Source of the DNA: Clostridium_AW malenominatum
Lineage (GTDB): Bacteria > Bacillota > Clostridia > Clostridiales > Clostridiaceae
Assembly: GCF_039521365.1 (NCBI RefSeq)
Contig: NZ_BAAACF010000001.1
Location: forward strand, 1,860,001 to 1,924,000
Direction: 5' to 3'
Length of the DNA: 64,000 nt
Shown: positions 33,637 through 43,433 of the stretch, in pieces
How positions within the stretch are numbered: position 1 is the first letter of the stretch
How the letters are laid out: every line of letters begins with the position of its first letter
Translations under genes and position numbers: made by a program
The notes under the pieces: generated by a model
Told to the model about the DNA's origin: nothing
Seen by the model: the letters and a program-made list of their open reading frames with translations, nothing else
Databases searched by the model: none

Positions 33637-35163
33637 TTAATTTAATTCTCCTATTACTCCTTCTACAACTTCTACTAAGCTATTGCTAGTAACCAGTTTG
33701 TAGCATTTATTAATATCCAAATACATTACTCTATCATTTTCTAAAACAGCAACTTCCCCTCTAACTTTGTTATAAGCAGCTTTTGTAGCAGGAGATAATT
33801 TTTCTACTTCTCCAAAGTCTATTGCTTGAGCAGCAGTCATTACTTCTATAGCTAAAACATTCATTACATTATTTAAAATTTCTCTAGCTTTTCTAGCTGA
33901 AATTGATCCCATACTTACGTGGTCTTCCTGATTAGCGGAAGTAGGTATAGAATCCACACAAGCTGGGTGAGCTAATACTTTATTTTCTGAAACCAATGCA
34001 GCTGCAACATACTGCGGAATCATAAAACCACAATTTAATCCACCCTTTTTAACTAAAAATGCTGGTAATCCACTTAAGCTTGGGTTTACAAGCCTTTCAA
34101 TTCTTCTCTCACTTACATTTGCAAGTTCTGCTACGGCAATTCCAAGAAAATCAAAGGCTAGTGCCATAGGCTGTCCGTGGAAGTTTCCACCAGATATAAC
34201 CTGTTTATTTTCTGCAAATATTAATGGATTATCTGTAGCTGAATTTATTTCTGTGCTAACTCTATCAATTACATATTCTATGGCATCTCTACTAGCACCA
34301 TGAATTTGTGGAACACATCTTAGTGTATAGGCGTCTTGAACTCTTATCTCTCCTTGTCTTGTGGTTGATTTACTTCCTTCCAGAATTTTCAACATATTTT
34401 TTGCACAATTAATTTGACCTTTATGAGGCCTTACCTTATGAACTTTTTCATCATAAGCATCTATTATTCCATTTAGAGCTTCTGATGTCATTGAAGCTGC
34501 TATATCTGCTAATTTTGTAAGATTTTTCGCATCATAAGCTGCTAATGCTCCAACAGCTGTTAGTACTTGAGTACCATTTATAAGGGCTAAACCTTCCTTA
34601 GAAATTAACTCTACCGTATCTATTTCAGCTCTTTTCATAGCTTCCTTACCAGACATTAATTCTCCCTTATATGTAGCTTCACCTTCGCCAATCATAACTA
34701 AAACCATATGAGATAATGGGCACAGGTCACCACTGGCACCAACGGAACCTTTTTCTGGTATTGTTGGATGGACTCCCTTATTTAGCATTTCTATTAAAGT
34801 ATTTAATGTACTTAATCTTATACCTGAGAATCCTTTTGCCAAAGCGTTAGCTCTAAGTAGCATGGCTGCTCTTACTACCTCCTCTGGATAAGGATTACCC
34901 ACTCCGCAACAATCACTTAAAATTAAATTTCTTTGAAGTTCTTTAGTTTCTTCCTTTGATATACTAACATTTGCAAACAACCCAAAGCCTGTGGTAATTC
35001 CGTACACAACTTCCTCATTGTCTACAAATTCATCTACAATTGATCGTGATTTTTCTACTCTTTCAATAGCTTCTGGGGTCAACTCAACCTTATAATTTTC
35101 CCTTGCAACCTTCACAAGCTCTTCTAAGGTTAAACTATTACCATCAATATAAATAGCATTCAT
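33637..35163 (-). CDS. hutH: Histidine ammonia-lyase
   Basis: HutH removes ammonia from histidine to give urocanate, the first step of the pathway. The 508-residue protein is full length. The MIO-forming Ala143-Ser144-Gly145 lies in GSVGASGDLCPLSH. Other hallmarks are YGITTGFG, NLILSDCCGVGNPYPEE, QDAYTLRCVPQIHGA and TSANQEDHVSMGS. AAAAGGAGG precedes the ATG. It is the last gene of the hutU-hutI-fchA-ftcD-hutH transcript. Confidence 0.98.
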   Translation of the reverse strand: MNAIYIDGNSLTLEELVKVARENYKVELTPEAIERVEKSRSIVDEFVDNEEVVYGITTGFGLFANVSISKEETKELQRNLILSDCCGVGNPYPEEVVRAAMLLRANALAKGFSGIRLSTLNTLIEMLNKGVHPTIPEKGSVGASGDLCPLSHMVLVMIGEGEATYKGELMSGKEAMKRAEIDTVELISKEGLALINGTQVLTAVGALAAYDAKNLTKLADIAASMTSEALNGIIDAYDEKVHKVRPHKGQINCAKNMLKILEGSKSTTRQGEIRVQDAYTLRCVPQIHGASRDAIEYVIDRVSTEINSATDNPLIFAENKQVISGGNFHGQPMALAFDFLGIAVAELANVSERRIERLVNPSLSGLPAFLVKKGGLNCGFMIPQYVAAALVSENKVLAHPACVDSIPTSANQEDHVSMGSISARKAREILNNVMNVLAIEVMTAAQAIDFGEVEKLSPATKAAYNKVRGEVAVLENDRVMYLDINKCYKLVTSNSLVEVVEGVIGELN

Positions 35164-35205
35164 TTATAACTTCCTCCTTTTATATAACATTAAAATATAG
35201 GTTTC

Positions 35206-36105
35206 CTATTGTACTTCATCCAATAAGTTATTTTCAATAATTTGACCTAAAGAAAAATCATGAACCTTCAAATAATACTTCACAACTTCTTCTAATGCTT
35301 CCATTGGCACAGGTCCAACTAACTCTGCTCCTGCTATTGTAACTCCATATCGCTCTGCTTCTGATTTAACTGCTTCCATTACTCTATGAATTGGAGTTTT
35401 TGTGTAATTAGTAAGATTCATAGATACTTGTACCATTTTTTTATCAGTAATACTTAAGCCAATAGCCCTAACATAGCGAAAGCCTCCACTAATATGTCTC
35501 ATGGCTTTTGCAATTTTGTTAGCTATTTCCACATCCTCAGTATTTAAATTAACATTAAATGCTACTAATGAAAATCTAACACCAGTAACCATAGCACCAG
35601 ATTTAGCATTAAATTCTGCTGGCCCTTCATCTGGCATCCATTCAGGATTTTTTAACTTTTCTTCGAGGCCTTCATATTGACCTTTTCTAATATTAACCAA
35701 ACTTTCTCTTTCAGGTTTTAACGCAGCATCTTCATAATAATAAACAGCAACTCCTTGTTCTCCCATATATTTACCAAAACTTCTTGCCATCTGAATTGCC
35801 TCTTCAGTAGTAACACCTTTTATTGGAACAAATGGTACTACATCAACTGCACCTATTCTCGGATGACTTCCAGTATGTTTTGTCATATCTATAAGCTCCA
35901 CTGCTTTGCTAGCTAATTTTTTTGTACACTCTAGCATAATATTAGGCTCTCCAATATAGGTAAACACTGTTCTGTTATGATTCTTATCAGAATTTACATC
36001 AATAACCTTTACTCCTTTAACATTTGTAATAGTTTTTTTGACTTCTTCTATTACTTCCAAGTTCTCTCCTTCACTTATGTTTACTTCACAAAGTATAATT
36101 TTCAT
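35206..36105 (-). CDS. ftcD: Glutamate formimidoyltransferase
   Basis: The 299-residue enzyme moves the formimino group of N-formimino-glutamate to tetrahydrofolate, releasing glutamate. It matches the N- and C-terminal halves of formiminotransferase: CEVNISEGENLEVIEEV, HNRTVFTYIGEP, HTGSHPRIGAVDVVPFVPI and GVRFSLVAFNVNLNT. His in TGSHPRIG is the conserved catalytic region. Unlike the mammalian fusion, the cyclodeaminase is a separate adjacent gene. GGGGGAT precedes the start. Confidence 0.96.
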   Translation of the reverse strand: MKIILCEVNISEGENLEVIEEVKKTITNVKGVKVIDVNSDKNHNRTVFTYIGEPNIMLECTKKLASKAVELIDMTKHTGSHPRIGAVDVVPFVPIKGVTTEEAIQMARSFGKYMGEQGVAVYYYEDAALKPERESLVNIRKGQYEGLEEKLKNPEWMPDEGPAEFNAKSGAMVTGVRFSLVAFNVNLNTEDVEIANKIAKAMRHISGGFRYVRAIGLSITDKKMVQVSMNLTNYTKTPIHRVMEAVKSEAERYGVTIAGAELVGPVPMEALEEVVKYYLKVHDFSLGQIIENNLLDEVQ

Positions 36106-36114
36106 TTTATCCCC

Positions 36115-36687
36115 CTATTCTTCTGAATATTTTTTTAGTAGTTCTATTTCCTTTTGAAAATTTTCTTTTACATTTTCATCTTTAATAAGTGGAAGATTTG
36201 CTTCTATATTTAAAACGCAACCTAAAACCCCTGCATGAACTAAAAATCTAGCTTCTTCTAAATCTGATGAGGCATTTGGATTTGATTTTCCTTTTAATAA
36301 AACCCAAGAATTATATACTTCTTTGCAAAGCAGTCCATTTTCTAATGGCACATTAGCTGCACCAATAGCTGCATTTTGTATTGCAAGAGAACGAATTTTT
36401 TTCTCTTCATCTGTATCCTTAGGAAGAGCATAGGCATCCTTTATTTTTTTAAAGGATTCAGTGTCTTTTACTGCTCCTTCCAATAATTTCTTAGAAAGTT
36501 CCTCTGCTCTATCTGCTATAAATAAATATCCTCTTTCTGAAAGTCCATAGTCTTTTTTAGTAGATAATCTAGATACCATACCAATAAGGCCAGCTGCCAT
36601 GGCTCCAGCTATTGCGGAAGCTGATCCTCCTCCTACGGTAAAATCCTTTGTATCTAGTATCTTATTTAATACATCAATATAATTCAT
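36115..36687 (-). CDS. fchA: Formiminotetrahydrofolate cyclodeaminase
   Basis: The 190-residue all-helical enzyme converts 5-formimino-THF to 5,10-methenyl-THF and ammonia. It has the family motif TVGGGSASAIAGAMAAGLIGMVSRLS near the N-terminus and the AIQNAAIGAANVPLE segment. I take the second in-frame ATG as start because AAAGGA lies 8 bases before it. It sits between ftcD and hutI with short gaps, so histidine carbon enters the folate pool directly. Confidence 0.94.
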   Translation of the reverse strand: MNYIDVLNKILDTKDFTVGGGSASAIAGAMAAGLIGMVSRLSTKKDYGLSERGYLFIADRAEELSKKLLEGAVKDTESFKKIKDAYALPKDTDEEKKIRSLAIQNAAIGAANVPLENGLLCKEVYNSWVLLKGKSNPNASSDLEEARFLVHAGVLGCVLNIEANLPLIKDENVKENFQKEIELLKKYSEE

Positions 36688-36704
36688 AAAAATCATCCTT
36701 TATA

Positions 36705-37961
36705 TTAAATTTTGTCTACTACAATTTTCCCTCTTTTTATGACCTTCTCCACTACGTTGCCTCCTAATCGGTATATTACATCTTCATAGGTTGAAACATC
36801 CCATATTTGAATATCTGCTAATTTTCCAATTTCAAGAGACCCTCTATCATTTTCTAAATTAAGAGCTATTGCTCCACCCAAAGTTGCTGCTCTTAAGGCC
36901 TCTGCTGGAGTCATTCCATGTTGCCTACATGCGAGAGCCATGACAAATTGCATTGATTCGTTCCAACAACCTGGACAACAATTGGTTGCTAAAGCCAAAA
37001 TCATTCCTTCTTCAATCATAGGTCTTGGATTAAAAGGCTTTGGATGCTTAACTGCAAAATCAATTACTGGTAGTAATACACCAGGAATACTGGCCTTAGC
37101 TAATTTCTGTAGTACATTTCTTGGAGTATAATTTAAATGATCTGCGGAAATCATCTTCATATCTACAGCTAAGTCAGACCCTCCAATATAAGAGTAAGCA
37201 TCTGTGTGAATTTTTGACTCCATTCCAAAGTCTCTTGCAACTTTAAGTAGTCTTTCTGATTCTTTAGCTGTAAAGTGTCCATCATCACACCATATATCAG
37301 CAAATTTTGCAAGCTTTAACTCCGCTACATTAGGTATCATTTCCTTTAGTAATATATCCATGTACTTTTCTTTAGAAATATCGCTAGGCCATCCATGAGC
37401 TCCTAAAAAAGTAGACACTATATCAATAGGTAGGTTATTATCTAAATCTTTATTTACCTTTAACATCCTTATTTCATCTTTCGTAGTAAGACCATAACCA
37501 CTCTTACTTTCAACGGTGGTAGTACCAGAAGATAACATGTTAATTGCCCTAATCCTAGCTGTATTATAAAGATTTTCATAAGAAGCATCTCTAGTCATTT
37601 CTACAGTTACCATAATACCTGTTTTAATTCCCATCTTTTTAAGAACTTCAGCGTCATCGATGGTTAATCGTGCTGCATATTCTTTAACTCTTGATCCTCC
37701 AAAAACCAAATGAGTATGACAATCAATAAATCCAGGAGCTACTACTTTATCTTTACCATCTATTATTTTAGCTTCACTGCAATCCACTGCTTTATTTACT
37801 TCTTCTTTAGAGCCTACAGCAGCTATTTTTTCTCCTGCCACTGCAATCCACCCATTTTCTATTAATCCAATAAGATCTGAGGCACCTTTTTTGCAAGTTA
37901 TTAGTTGAGAACAATTAGTAATAACTAAGTCTGCCTTCACTTTACTTGTTGCATTTTCCAA
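36705..37961 (-). CDS. hutI: Imidazolonepropionase
   Basis: HutI opens the imidazolone ring to give N-formimino-glutamate. The 418-residue amidohydrolase has the metal motif DCHTHLVFGGSR, ESKSGYGLT, HTDAYSYIGGSDLAVDM, SADHLNYTP and ALATNCCPGCWNESMQFVMALACR. The start is TTG with GGGGGTGAG five bases upstream. It is separated from hutU by about 90 bases that hold a small hairpin. Confidence 0.97.
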   Translation of the reverse strand: MENATSKVKADLVITNCSQLITCKKGASDLIGLIENGWIAVAGEKIAAVGSKEEVNKAVDCSEAKIIDGKDKVVAPGFIDCHTHLVFGGSRVKEYAARLTIDDAEVLKKMGIKTGIMVTVEMTRDASYENLYNTARIRAINMLSSGTTTVESKSGYGLTTKDEIRMLKVNKDLDNNLPIDIVSTFLGAHGWPSDISKEKYMDILLKEMIPNVAELKLAKFADIWCDDGHFTAKESERLLKVARDFGMESKIHTDAYSYIGGSDLAVDMKMISADHLNYTPRNVLQKLAKASIPGVLLPVIDFAVKHPKPFNPRPMIEEGMILALATNCCPGCWNESMQFVMALACRQHGMTPAEALRAATLGGAIALNLENDRGSLEIGKLADIQIWDVSTYEDVIYRLGGNVVEKVIKRGKIVVDKI

Positions 37962-37986
37962 TTGAGCTCACCCCCATATATAAAAT

Positions 37987-38018
37987 ATGTACCCTCCCCT
38001 TATTAGGGAAAGGTACAT
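37987..38018 (-). terminator. Intercistronic hairpin between hutU and hutI
   Basis: ATGTACC pairs with GGTACAT, with an inner CCCT/AGGG stem. There is no U-run, so mRNA processing or stabilisation is more likely than termination. Confidence 0.5.
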
Positions 38019-38051
38019 CTGCATTTAAAATATCAGTCAATTATACTATTG

Positions 38052-39767
38052 TTATCTCATTGGCATTCCTTCTGGTCCAAAGGTTACTTTGTCTGCTGGT
38101 TGCCACCATAGTGGAACTTTAATGCTATCAGTTGTTAATTTTCCCTTACCATTTGCAACATCTCTTGCAATTTCGTATCCTGCTTGAGCATGTCTTATTA
38201 CACCTATACCTGAGTCAACAGTTAAGGATGCTTCAAGTCTTAGGTCTGCTTCTTCTGTTCCATCAGCAATCATTGTAACTCCTGTATGAACTGCTTCTCC
38301 CATGGAATAGTTTGCTTGTATTGCTATAAGATCACATCCTGCTGCACAGTTTAGTAATCCATTTAGGTATGGCCAGTCAGAGATTAAATCTCCTCCGTCC
38401 TTCATGTTTTCTGATTCGAAGGTTGGGTTAACAATTGAACCTGAGTCTAAGTTATCTCTTGAGAATCCTACTGGCCCTTTAATTTCTCCCTTTTTAATAA
38501 GATCGTTTACAGCAAGGCCAAATCTCTTTCTTTGTCCGAACCCCATGTAGCAAATTCTTGCTGGAAGTCCTTCTATTGGTAAGTTCTTTCTTGCAAGTTT
38601 TATCCATCTTTCTACAAGTGGGTCTCCAGCACATATTTCCAGTGCAAGATCATCAAGTCTCTTAAGATCTTCTGGATCTCCTGATAGACATGTCCATCTA
38701 AATGGTCCTCTTCCTTCACAGAATAATGGTCTAATGTATTCAGATACGAATCCTGGTATTATAAAAGCTTCTTCTTTAGGCATTCCTGCGTCACGACACT
38801 CTTTTCTTATACTTGTTCCATATTCAAATACTTCAACGCCTTTCTTAAAGAATGCATTCATTACTGCCAATTGTTTTTTCATAGTCTCTCTAGCTTTTTC
38901 TAAATAAAGCTCTCGATTTTCTGCTCTAAATTTATCTGCTTCTTCTCCAGTATATCCAGATGGTATATAGGAAATTGGGTCATGACATGGGCACATTTCA
39001 CTGATAATATCAGGCATAAATCCTTTATCATATGCTTCTTGGAATACATCTGCTGCGTTACCAACTACTGCAATTGATAATGGTTCTTTCTTAGCTATTG
39101 CTTCTTTTGTAAGTGCAATAGCTTCATCTAGTGAATAAACCTTCATATCTAGATAGTTCTTTTCTATACGTCTATCAATTACTCTTTCATCAGCATCTAC
39201 TATTATTGCAACTCCACCGTGCATTTTCATTGCCCAGCTTTGATTTCCACCCATTCCACCTGCTCCTGCAGTCATATAAACTCTTCCTGTTAAGTCGTTA
39301 TTATATCTCTTAATTGCTATTGCTGATAATGTTTCAAAGGTTCCTTGTATAACTCCCTGAGTTCCTATGTATTCCCATGGAGCAGCTGTGTATTGTGCAA
39401 ACATAGTTAAGTTCTTGTCCTGAAGATCATAGAAGGTTGGCCAGTCAGCTTTCATAATATTTGTAGTTGCCATTACTACTCTAGGTGCTAATTTATGTGT
39501 TTTGAATATTGCCACTGGCATACCTGATTGAACAACTAAAGTTTCGTCATTTTCTAATTCTTTAAGAGACTTAACAATAGCGTGATATGACTCCCAGTTT
39601 CTAGCGCACTTACCGTTACCACCATAAATAACAAGTAGTTCTGGAATTTCTGCATTTTCCATATTGTTTTCAAGCATTCTTAATATGGATTCTTGCTTCC
39701 ATCCCTTACATCTCAAAGTTGAACCTCTCTGAGCTTTAACTGAATATAGTATTTCTGGCTTTTCCAT
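38052..39767 (-). CDS. hutU: Urocanate hydratase
   Basis: HutU adds water to urocanate with tightly bound NAD+ to give imidazolonepropionate. The 571-residue protein shows VYGGNGKCARNWESYHAI, QSGMPVAIFKTHKLAPRVV, TAGAGGMGGNQSWAMKMHGG and the conserved MCPCHDPISYIPSGYT. Further on are DPEDL, GFSRDNLDSGSIVNPTFESE and GCDLIAIQANYSMGEAVHTG. I choose the ATG at 39767, which follows AAGGGGG. First gene after the main hut sigma54 promoter. Confidence 0.98.
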   Translation of the reverse strand: MEKPEILYSVKAQRGSTLRCKGWKQESILRMLENNMENAEIPELLVIYGGNGKCARNWESYHAIVKSLKELENDETLVVQSGMPVAIFKTHKLAPRVVMATTNIMKADWPTFYDLQDKNLTMFAQYTAAPWEYIGTQGVIQGTFETLSAIAIKRYNNDLTGRVYMTAGAGGMGGNQSWAMKMHGGVAIIVDADERVIDRRIEKNYLDMKVYSLDEAIALTKEAIAKKEPLSIAVVGNAADVFQEAYDKGFMPDIISEMCPCHDPISYIPSGYTGEEADKFRAENRELYLEKARETMKKQLAVMNAFFKKGVEVFEYGTSIRKECRDAGMPKEEAFIIPGFVSEYIRPLFCEGRGPFRWTCLSGDPEDLKRLDDLALEICAGDPLVERWIKLARKNLPIEGLPARICYMGFGQRKRFGLAVNDLIKKGEIKGPVGFSRDNLDSGSIVNPTFESENMKDGGDLISDWPYLNGLLNCAAGCDLIAIQANYSMGEAVHTGVTMIADGTEEADLRLEASLTVDSGIGVIRHAQAGYEIARDVANGKGKLTTDSIKVPLWWQPADKVTFGPEGMPMR

Positions 39768-39818
39768 AAACATTTCCCCCTTAAGTTTAATTTTTATTTT
39801 TTAATTATCTATATTATT

Positions 39819-39834
39819 AGCAATTGTCGTGCCA
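39819..39834 (-). promoter_or_regulatory. Sigma54 promoter of the hutU-I-fchA-ftcD-hutH operon
   Basis: TGGCACGACAATTGCT is a near-consensus -24/-12 element with the correct 10 bases between GG and GC, 51 bases before hutU. Confidence 0.92.
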
Positions 39835-39885
39835 ATGGAAAAACCCTCTATAATCCTTATATTTTTACGAAATCCTAAGAACTTA

Positions 39886-39902
39886 TGCATAAATTTTATG
39901 CA
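39886..39902 (-). promoter_or_regulatory. Hut activator site (proximal, hutU promoter)
   Basis: TGCATAAATTTTATGCA has perfect 8-bp arms around one central base. It starts 52 bases upstream of the -24 element. Confidence 0.75.
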
Positions 39903-39941
39903 CCATTTTTAAAATCCTTTAAAAATTAGCAACAAAAAATT

Positions 39942-39972
39942 TTGCTACTGCATAAAATTTATGCAGTAGCAA
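39942..39972 (-). terminator. Terminator of the hut activator gene, containing the distal hut activator site
   Basis: The stem TTGCTACTGCATAAA with TTTATGCAGTAGCAA is followed by a U-rich tract on the minus strand. Its core at 39949-39965, TGCATAAAATTTATGCA, is a perfect copy of the hut palindrome and starts 63 bases from the proximal copy. Confidence 0.8.
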
Positions 39973-39985
39973 TTTTTTTTATTAT

Positions 39986-41698
39986 CTACCTTTTTATATT
40001 CAATTTCTTTATTCTATACTCTAGGCTTTGACGTATAATGCCTAAATCTTTTGCAGTTTTAGTCAAGTTCCACGAATTCTTATTTAAACTATCTATAATT
40101 AATCTTCTCTCAATAGTTCTAAGTGTCTCTGGCAAAGTACTTTCTTGGCTTTCTGACATTTTAATGGTTGTACCCTTTGAGATTACATTTTTTATATATC
40201 TAGGAATATCATCAATATTAAGTTCCCTTTTGTTTTCTCTCGTTCTAACCATCATATTTTCAACAAAATGCTCCAGTTCTCTAATATTACCTGGCCAATT
40301 ATAACTTAATATAATCTCTCTAAGCTCTTTTGAAAAAGTCTCTATGTTTTTATTTAGCATATCGTTATATTTTTTAATAAAGAATTCCCCTATACATATT
40401 ATATCCTCTTTTCTTTCTCTAAGGGATGGTAGGTATATACAATGTCCTGAAATTCTATAAAAAAGATCTTGTCTCATCCTCTCTTCTTCAATAAGTTTTT
40501 GAGGATCTTCATTTATTGCACTAATTACACGGCATTGTATTGGAATTACATTAGAACTTCCTACTCTTCGAACCACTTTTTCCTGCAACACTCTCAAAAG
40601 TTTAGATTGCATTGAAATAGGCATCGAATTAAGCTCATCTAAAAAAAGGGTCCCTCTTCTTGCATCCTCGAATAAACCACTTTGTGTTACAGCTCCTGTA
40701 TAAGCTCCTTTAACAGTACCAAAAAGTATACTTTCTAGTAAATTTTCAGGGATTGCAGCACAATTTATAGCAATAAAAGGCTCATCTTTATTTTTACCAA
40801 AATTATGTATACTTTGTGCAAATACCTCTTTCCCAGTACCTGTCTCACCTACTATGAGTATTGTATTACTTAATAACGATACGGTTTGGGATTCTTTTAT
40901 AACATTTTTGGTAGCTTCACTATCCCCCACTATATCAGCAAAAGTATATGTAGTACCATTACTTTGATATTTTTGCTCCTTTTTTTCGCCCTTACTAAAC
41001 AATTGCCTTTTCAATTCAATAGTCTCCGAAAGTAAACTTTGAAGGCTTGTCTCATTTTTACTAATAGAATACACTGCTATAGCTTCTCCGTCTTTTATTA
41101 TAGGATATGTACTATATGATAAATATTTTGGGATTGCATTTTTATATGCATGGGCTTTATATTTTTCAATTATAGGCTCTCTAGTTTTATATACCCTTCT
41201 ATGCTCGGCCAGCTCTGGGTTATACTCTGGATTGTAATCATAGGCTTCCCATAGATATTTGCCCACTACTTCTTCTGAAGATAATTCCTCTAGGGCTTCT
41301 TGCGCTTTGTTATATAACATGACTTTTCCATAGTGATCGCTTAGTATAACTCCGTCACTTATTGACTCAATAATTTTTTCTAAACAATATATCTTTATAT
41401 CCTTATTGTTAAAGTCAGTTAACTCATCTATATAAATTATATAAATTTTTTCTTCTTTAATATATGAAGCTTTAAACTTATAAATATTTTCTTCAGAGGA
41501 TTTAAAGGTTTTATAACAACCTATAATGTCCCTTAAATTTACTGGTAGTAAATTTGAAAACTTTTTATTTATTATATTTCTACTCCCACAAATACTTTCC
41601 ACAACACCATTAGACCACAAAACTTCTTCATCTTCATTAAGTATAGCTATACCCATAATATATTCAGCTAATAGCTTACCAAGTATCTTATAATCCAT
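39986..41698 (-). CDS. Sigma54-dependent PAS activator of the hut regulon
   Basis: This 570-residue enhancer-binding protein has two N-terminal sensor regions (about 5-100 and a clear PAS at about 105-215, CLEKIIESISDGVILSDHYG). It also has an AAA+ domain (about 255-490) and a Fis-type HTH at the C-terminus (TAKDLGIIRQSLEYRIKKL). Walker A is GETGTGKE, the sigma54-contact loop is GAYTGA rather than GAFTGA, and Walker B is GTLFLDEL. It lies directly upstream of hutU on the same strand and ends in a terminator holding a hut palindrome. The signal may be urocanate or histidine; not shown. The start follows GGGGGAAA. Confidence 0.93.
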   Translation of the reverse strand: MDYKILGKLLAEYIMGIAILNEDEEVLWSNGVVESICGSRNIINKKFSNLLPVNLRDIIGCYKTFKSSEENIYKFKASYIKEEKIYIIYIDELTDFNNKDIKIYCLEKIIESISDGVILSDHYGKVMLYNKAQEALEELSSEEVVGKYLWEAYDYNPEYNPELAEHRRVYKTREPIIEKYKAHAYKNAIPKYLSYSTYPIIKDGEAIAVYSISKNETSLQSLLSETIELKRQLFSKGEKKEQKYQSNGTTYTFADIVGDSEATKNVIKESQTVSLLSNTILIVGETGTGKEVFAQSIHNFGKNKDEPFIAINCAAIPENLLESILFGTVKGAYTGAVTQSGLFEDARRGTLFLDELNSMPISMQSKLLRVLQEKVVRRVGSSNVIPIQCRVISAINEDPQKLIEEERMRQDLFYRISGHCIYLPSLRERKEDIICIGEFFIKKYNDMLNKNIETFSKELREIILSYNWPGNIRELEHFVENMMVRTRENKRELNIDDIPRYIKNVISKGTTIKMSESQESTLPETLRTIERRLIIDSLNKNSWNLTKTAKDLGIIRQSLEYRIKKLNIKR

Positions 41699-41898
41699 GT
41701 TATTTCCCCCAATCATATATTTGTGAATGATAGTTTTTAATATCACACTTTAACTATTCAATATATACTGAATATTATCACACTTCAAAACCATTGTATA
41801 TATTAACAGCTTTCAAGGAGACTGTAATTTAATTTGTACCCAATAAATCAAAAAGGAATAATATAGTAATAGTAAAACTTAAGTAAAGGAGCATTTAA

Positions 41899-42516
41899 AT
41901 GTTTGAATCTATATTATTAGTATTGGCTTTATCTTTAGATGGATTTGTAGCTAGTATTGCCTATGGTGCAAATAAAATAAAGATACCTTATAAATCTATA
42001 ATTATTATTAATATGGTTTGTTCATCTTTTCTAGCAACATCTCTTTTCTTAGGATGCCTAGTTAAGAGAATAATATCACCCAATGTAACCTCTCGTATTA
42101 GTTTTCTAGCTTTAATGCTATTAGGTATATATTACTTATTTGAAGGCATTATTAAGAATTATTTAGATAAAAACTGGAATAAAAAACTAAGAGTAAATTT
42201 ATTTAATCTTAAAATTATAGTGGATATATATGTGGATGAAACAAAAGCAGATTTCAACAATTCAAAGGACCTTAGCTCAAAAGAAGCTTTGTATCTTGCA
42301 ACAGCCCTTTCCTTAGATTCCTTAGCTGTAGGCTTTGGGAGTAGTCTTGGTAATATCAACTATGTACAAGTGATAGTATTTTCTTTGATTTTAGGAATGG
42401 TTGCCATACCTTCAGGACTCTTTTTAGGAAAAAAGTTTGCACAGAAATCTAAGGTTAATTTGTCTTGGTTGTCGGGAACACTTTTAATAGTTTTATCTGT
42501 CTTAAAATTAATTTAA
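41899..42516 (+). CDS. ytaF: YtaF-like sporulation membrane protein (MntP-related)
   Basis: The 205-residue protein has six transmembrane segments in two similar halves, each opening with an Asp motif: ALSLDGFVASIAYG at the start and TALSLDSLAVGFGSSLG at about 137. This matches YtaF, a Bacillus sporulation membrane protein related to the manganese exporter MntP. The specific role in sporulation is not known. AAAGGAG precedes the ATG and a strong terminator follows. Confidence 0.88.
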   Translation: MFESILLVLALSLDGFVASIAYGANKIKIPYKSIIIINMVCSSFLATSLFLGCLVKRIISPNVTSRISFLALMLLGIYYLFEGIIKNYLDKNWNKKLRVNLFNLKIIVDIYVDETKADFNNSKDLSSKEALYLATALSLDSLAVGFGSSLGNINYVQVIVFSLILGMVAIPSGLFLGKKFAQKSKVNLSWLSGTLLIVLSVLKLI

Positions 42517-42557
42517 AAAACTACTCTGGAGCTTATTGGCTTTCAGAGTAGTTTTTT
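42515..42557 (+). terminator. Terminator of ytaF
   Basis: AAAAAACTACTCTG pairs with CAGAGTAGTTTTTT, a 14-bp stem with T-run. Confidence 0.9.
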
Positions 42558-42618
42558 GATATTATAATTAATACTTGTATATAATAAGTTATACTATTTA
42601 TTTTAAAAGGTGGTAAAA

Positions 42619-43392
42619 ATGAATTACATTATCTTTGATTTAGAGTTTAACCAATATTATAATTTCAAAGAAGGACAAAATGATGAGGCAAACCCCAAAT
42701 GCCCTTTCGAAATAATTCAAATTGGAGCAGTAAAACTGGATACAAATCTTAACACAATTTCAACCTTTAATAAAATAGTTAGACCTGAACTCTATACTAG
42801 AATTCATCCTTATGTAAAAGAAATTACTAATATAACAATGGAACAACTAAGTACTGGGGTATCTTTTAAGGAGACGTATAAAGAATTTATTCAGTTTATA
42901 GATGCTAAAAGTATTTTTTGCATTTGGGGTATGGCTGACATAAAAGAATTTCTTAGAAATGCAGAGTATTATAAATTAGAAACTTCATCAATTCCCAAGA
43001 AATATATAAACGTTCAACAATATGCTTCTAAATATTTTAATTTTCCACGTGGAAGTAATATTGGCTTGAGTAAAGCTGTAACTTTATTAAACATTCAAAG
43101 TAATGCTTTGTTTCACGACGCTTTCAATGATGCTTACTATACAGCAGAGGTTTTTAAAAAAATTTATAATAATGAAATGAAACCTAAAATATATAACAAT
43201 ATTATAGGAAGGTATTCAGATAGAAATAGTTCCTCTAAAGGAACCATAGATACCTTTAACCTAATAAAACAATTTGAAAAAATGTTTAAAAGAGAAATGA
43301 CTGAAGAGGAAATATCTATCATTAAATTAGCCTACATAATGGGAAAGACAGGTCAATTTTTTAAAGAACAGAAGACAGATACTAACGTATAG
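42619..43392 (+). CDS. DEDDh 3'-5' exonuclease family protein (KapD-like)
   Basis: The 257-residue protein opens MNYIIFDLEFNQYY, with the first metal-binding Asp and Glu of the DnaQ/exonuclease III type. IQIGAVKLD follows, and the third motif is HDAFNDAYYTAEVF with the catalytic His and Asp. This is the arrangement of KapD-type exonucleases. The extra C-terminal 70 residues are unassigned. The ATG at 42619 follows AAAAGGTGG; a GTG three codons upstream overlaps that site. The substrate (RNA or DNA) is unknown. Confidence 0.85.
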   Translation: MNYIIFDLEFNQYYNFKEGQNDEANPKCPFEIIQIGAVKLDTNLNTISTFNKIVRPELYTRIHPYVKEITNITMEQLSTGVSFKETYKEFIQFIDAKSIFCIWGMADIKEFLRNAEYYKLETSSIPKKYINVQQYASKYFNFPRGSNIGLSKAVTLLNIQSNALFHDAFNDAYYTAEVFKKIYNNEMKPKIYNNIIGRYSDRNSSSKGTIDTFNLIKQFEKMFKREMTEEEISIIKLAYIMGKTGQFFKEQKTDTNV

Positions 43393-43396
43393 ATAT

Positions 43397-43424
43397 AAAA
43401 AATCCCTCTATGAGGGATTTTTTT
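43397..43424. terminator. Bidirectional terminator
   Basis: AAAAAATCCCTC and GAGGGATTTTTTT form a hairpin with T-runs on both strands between convergent genes. Confidence 0.9.
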
Positions 43425-43433
43425 AAACTTAAA

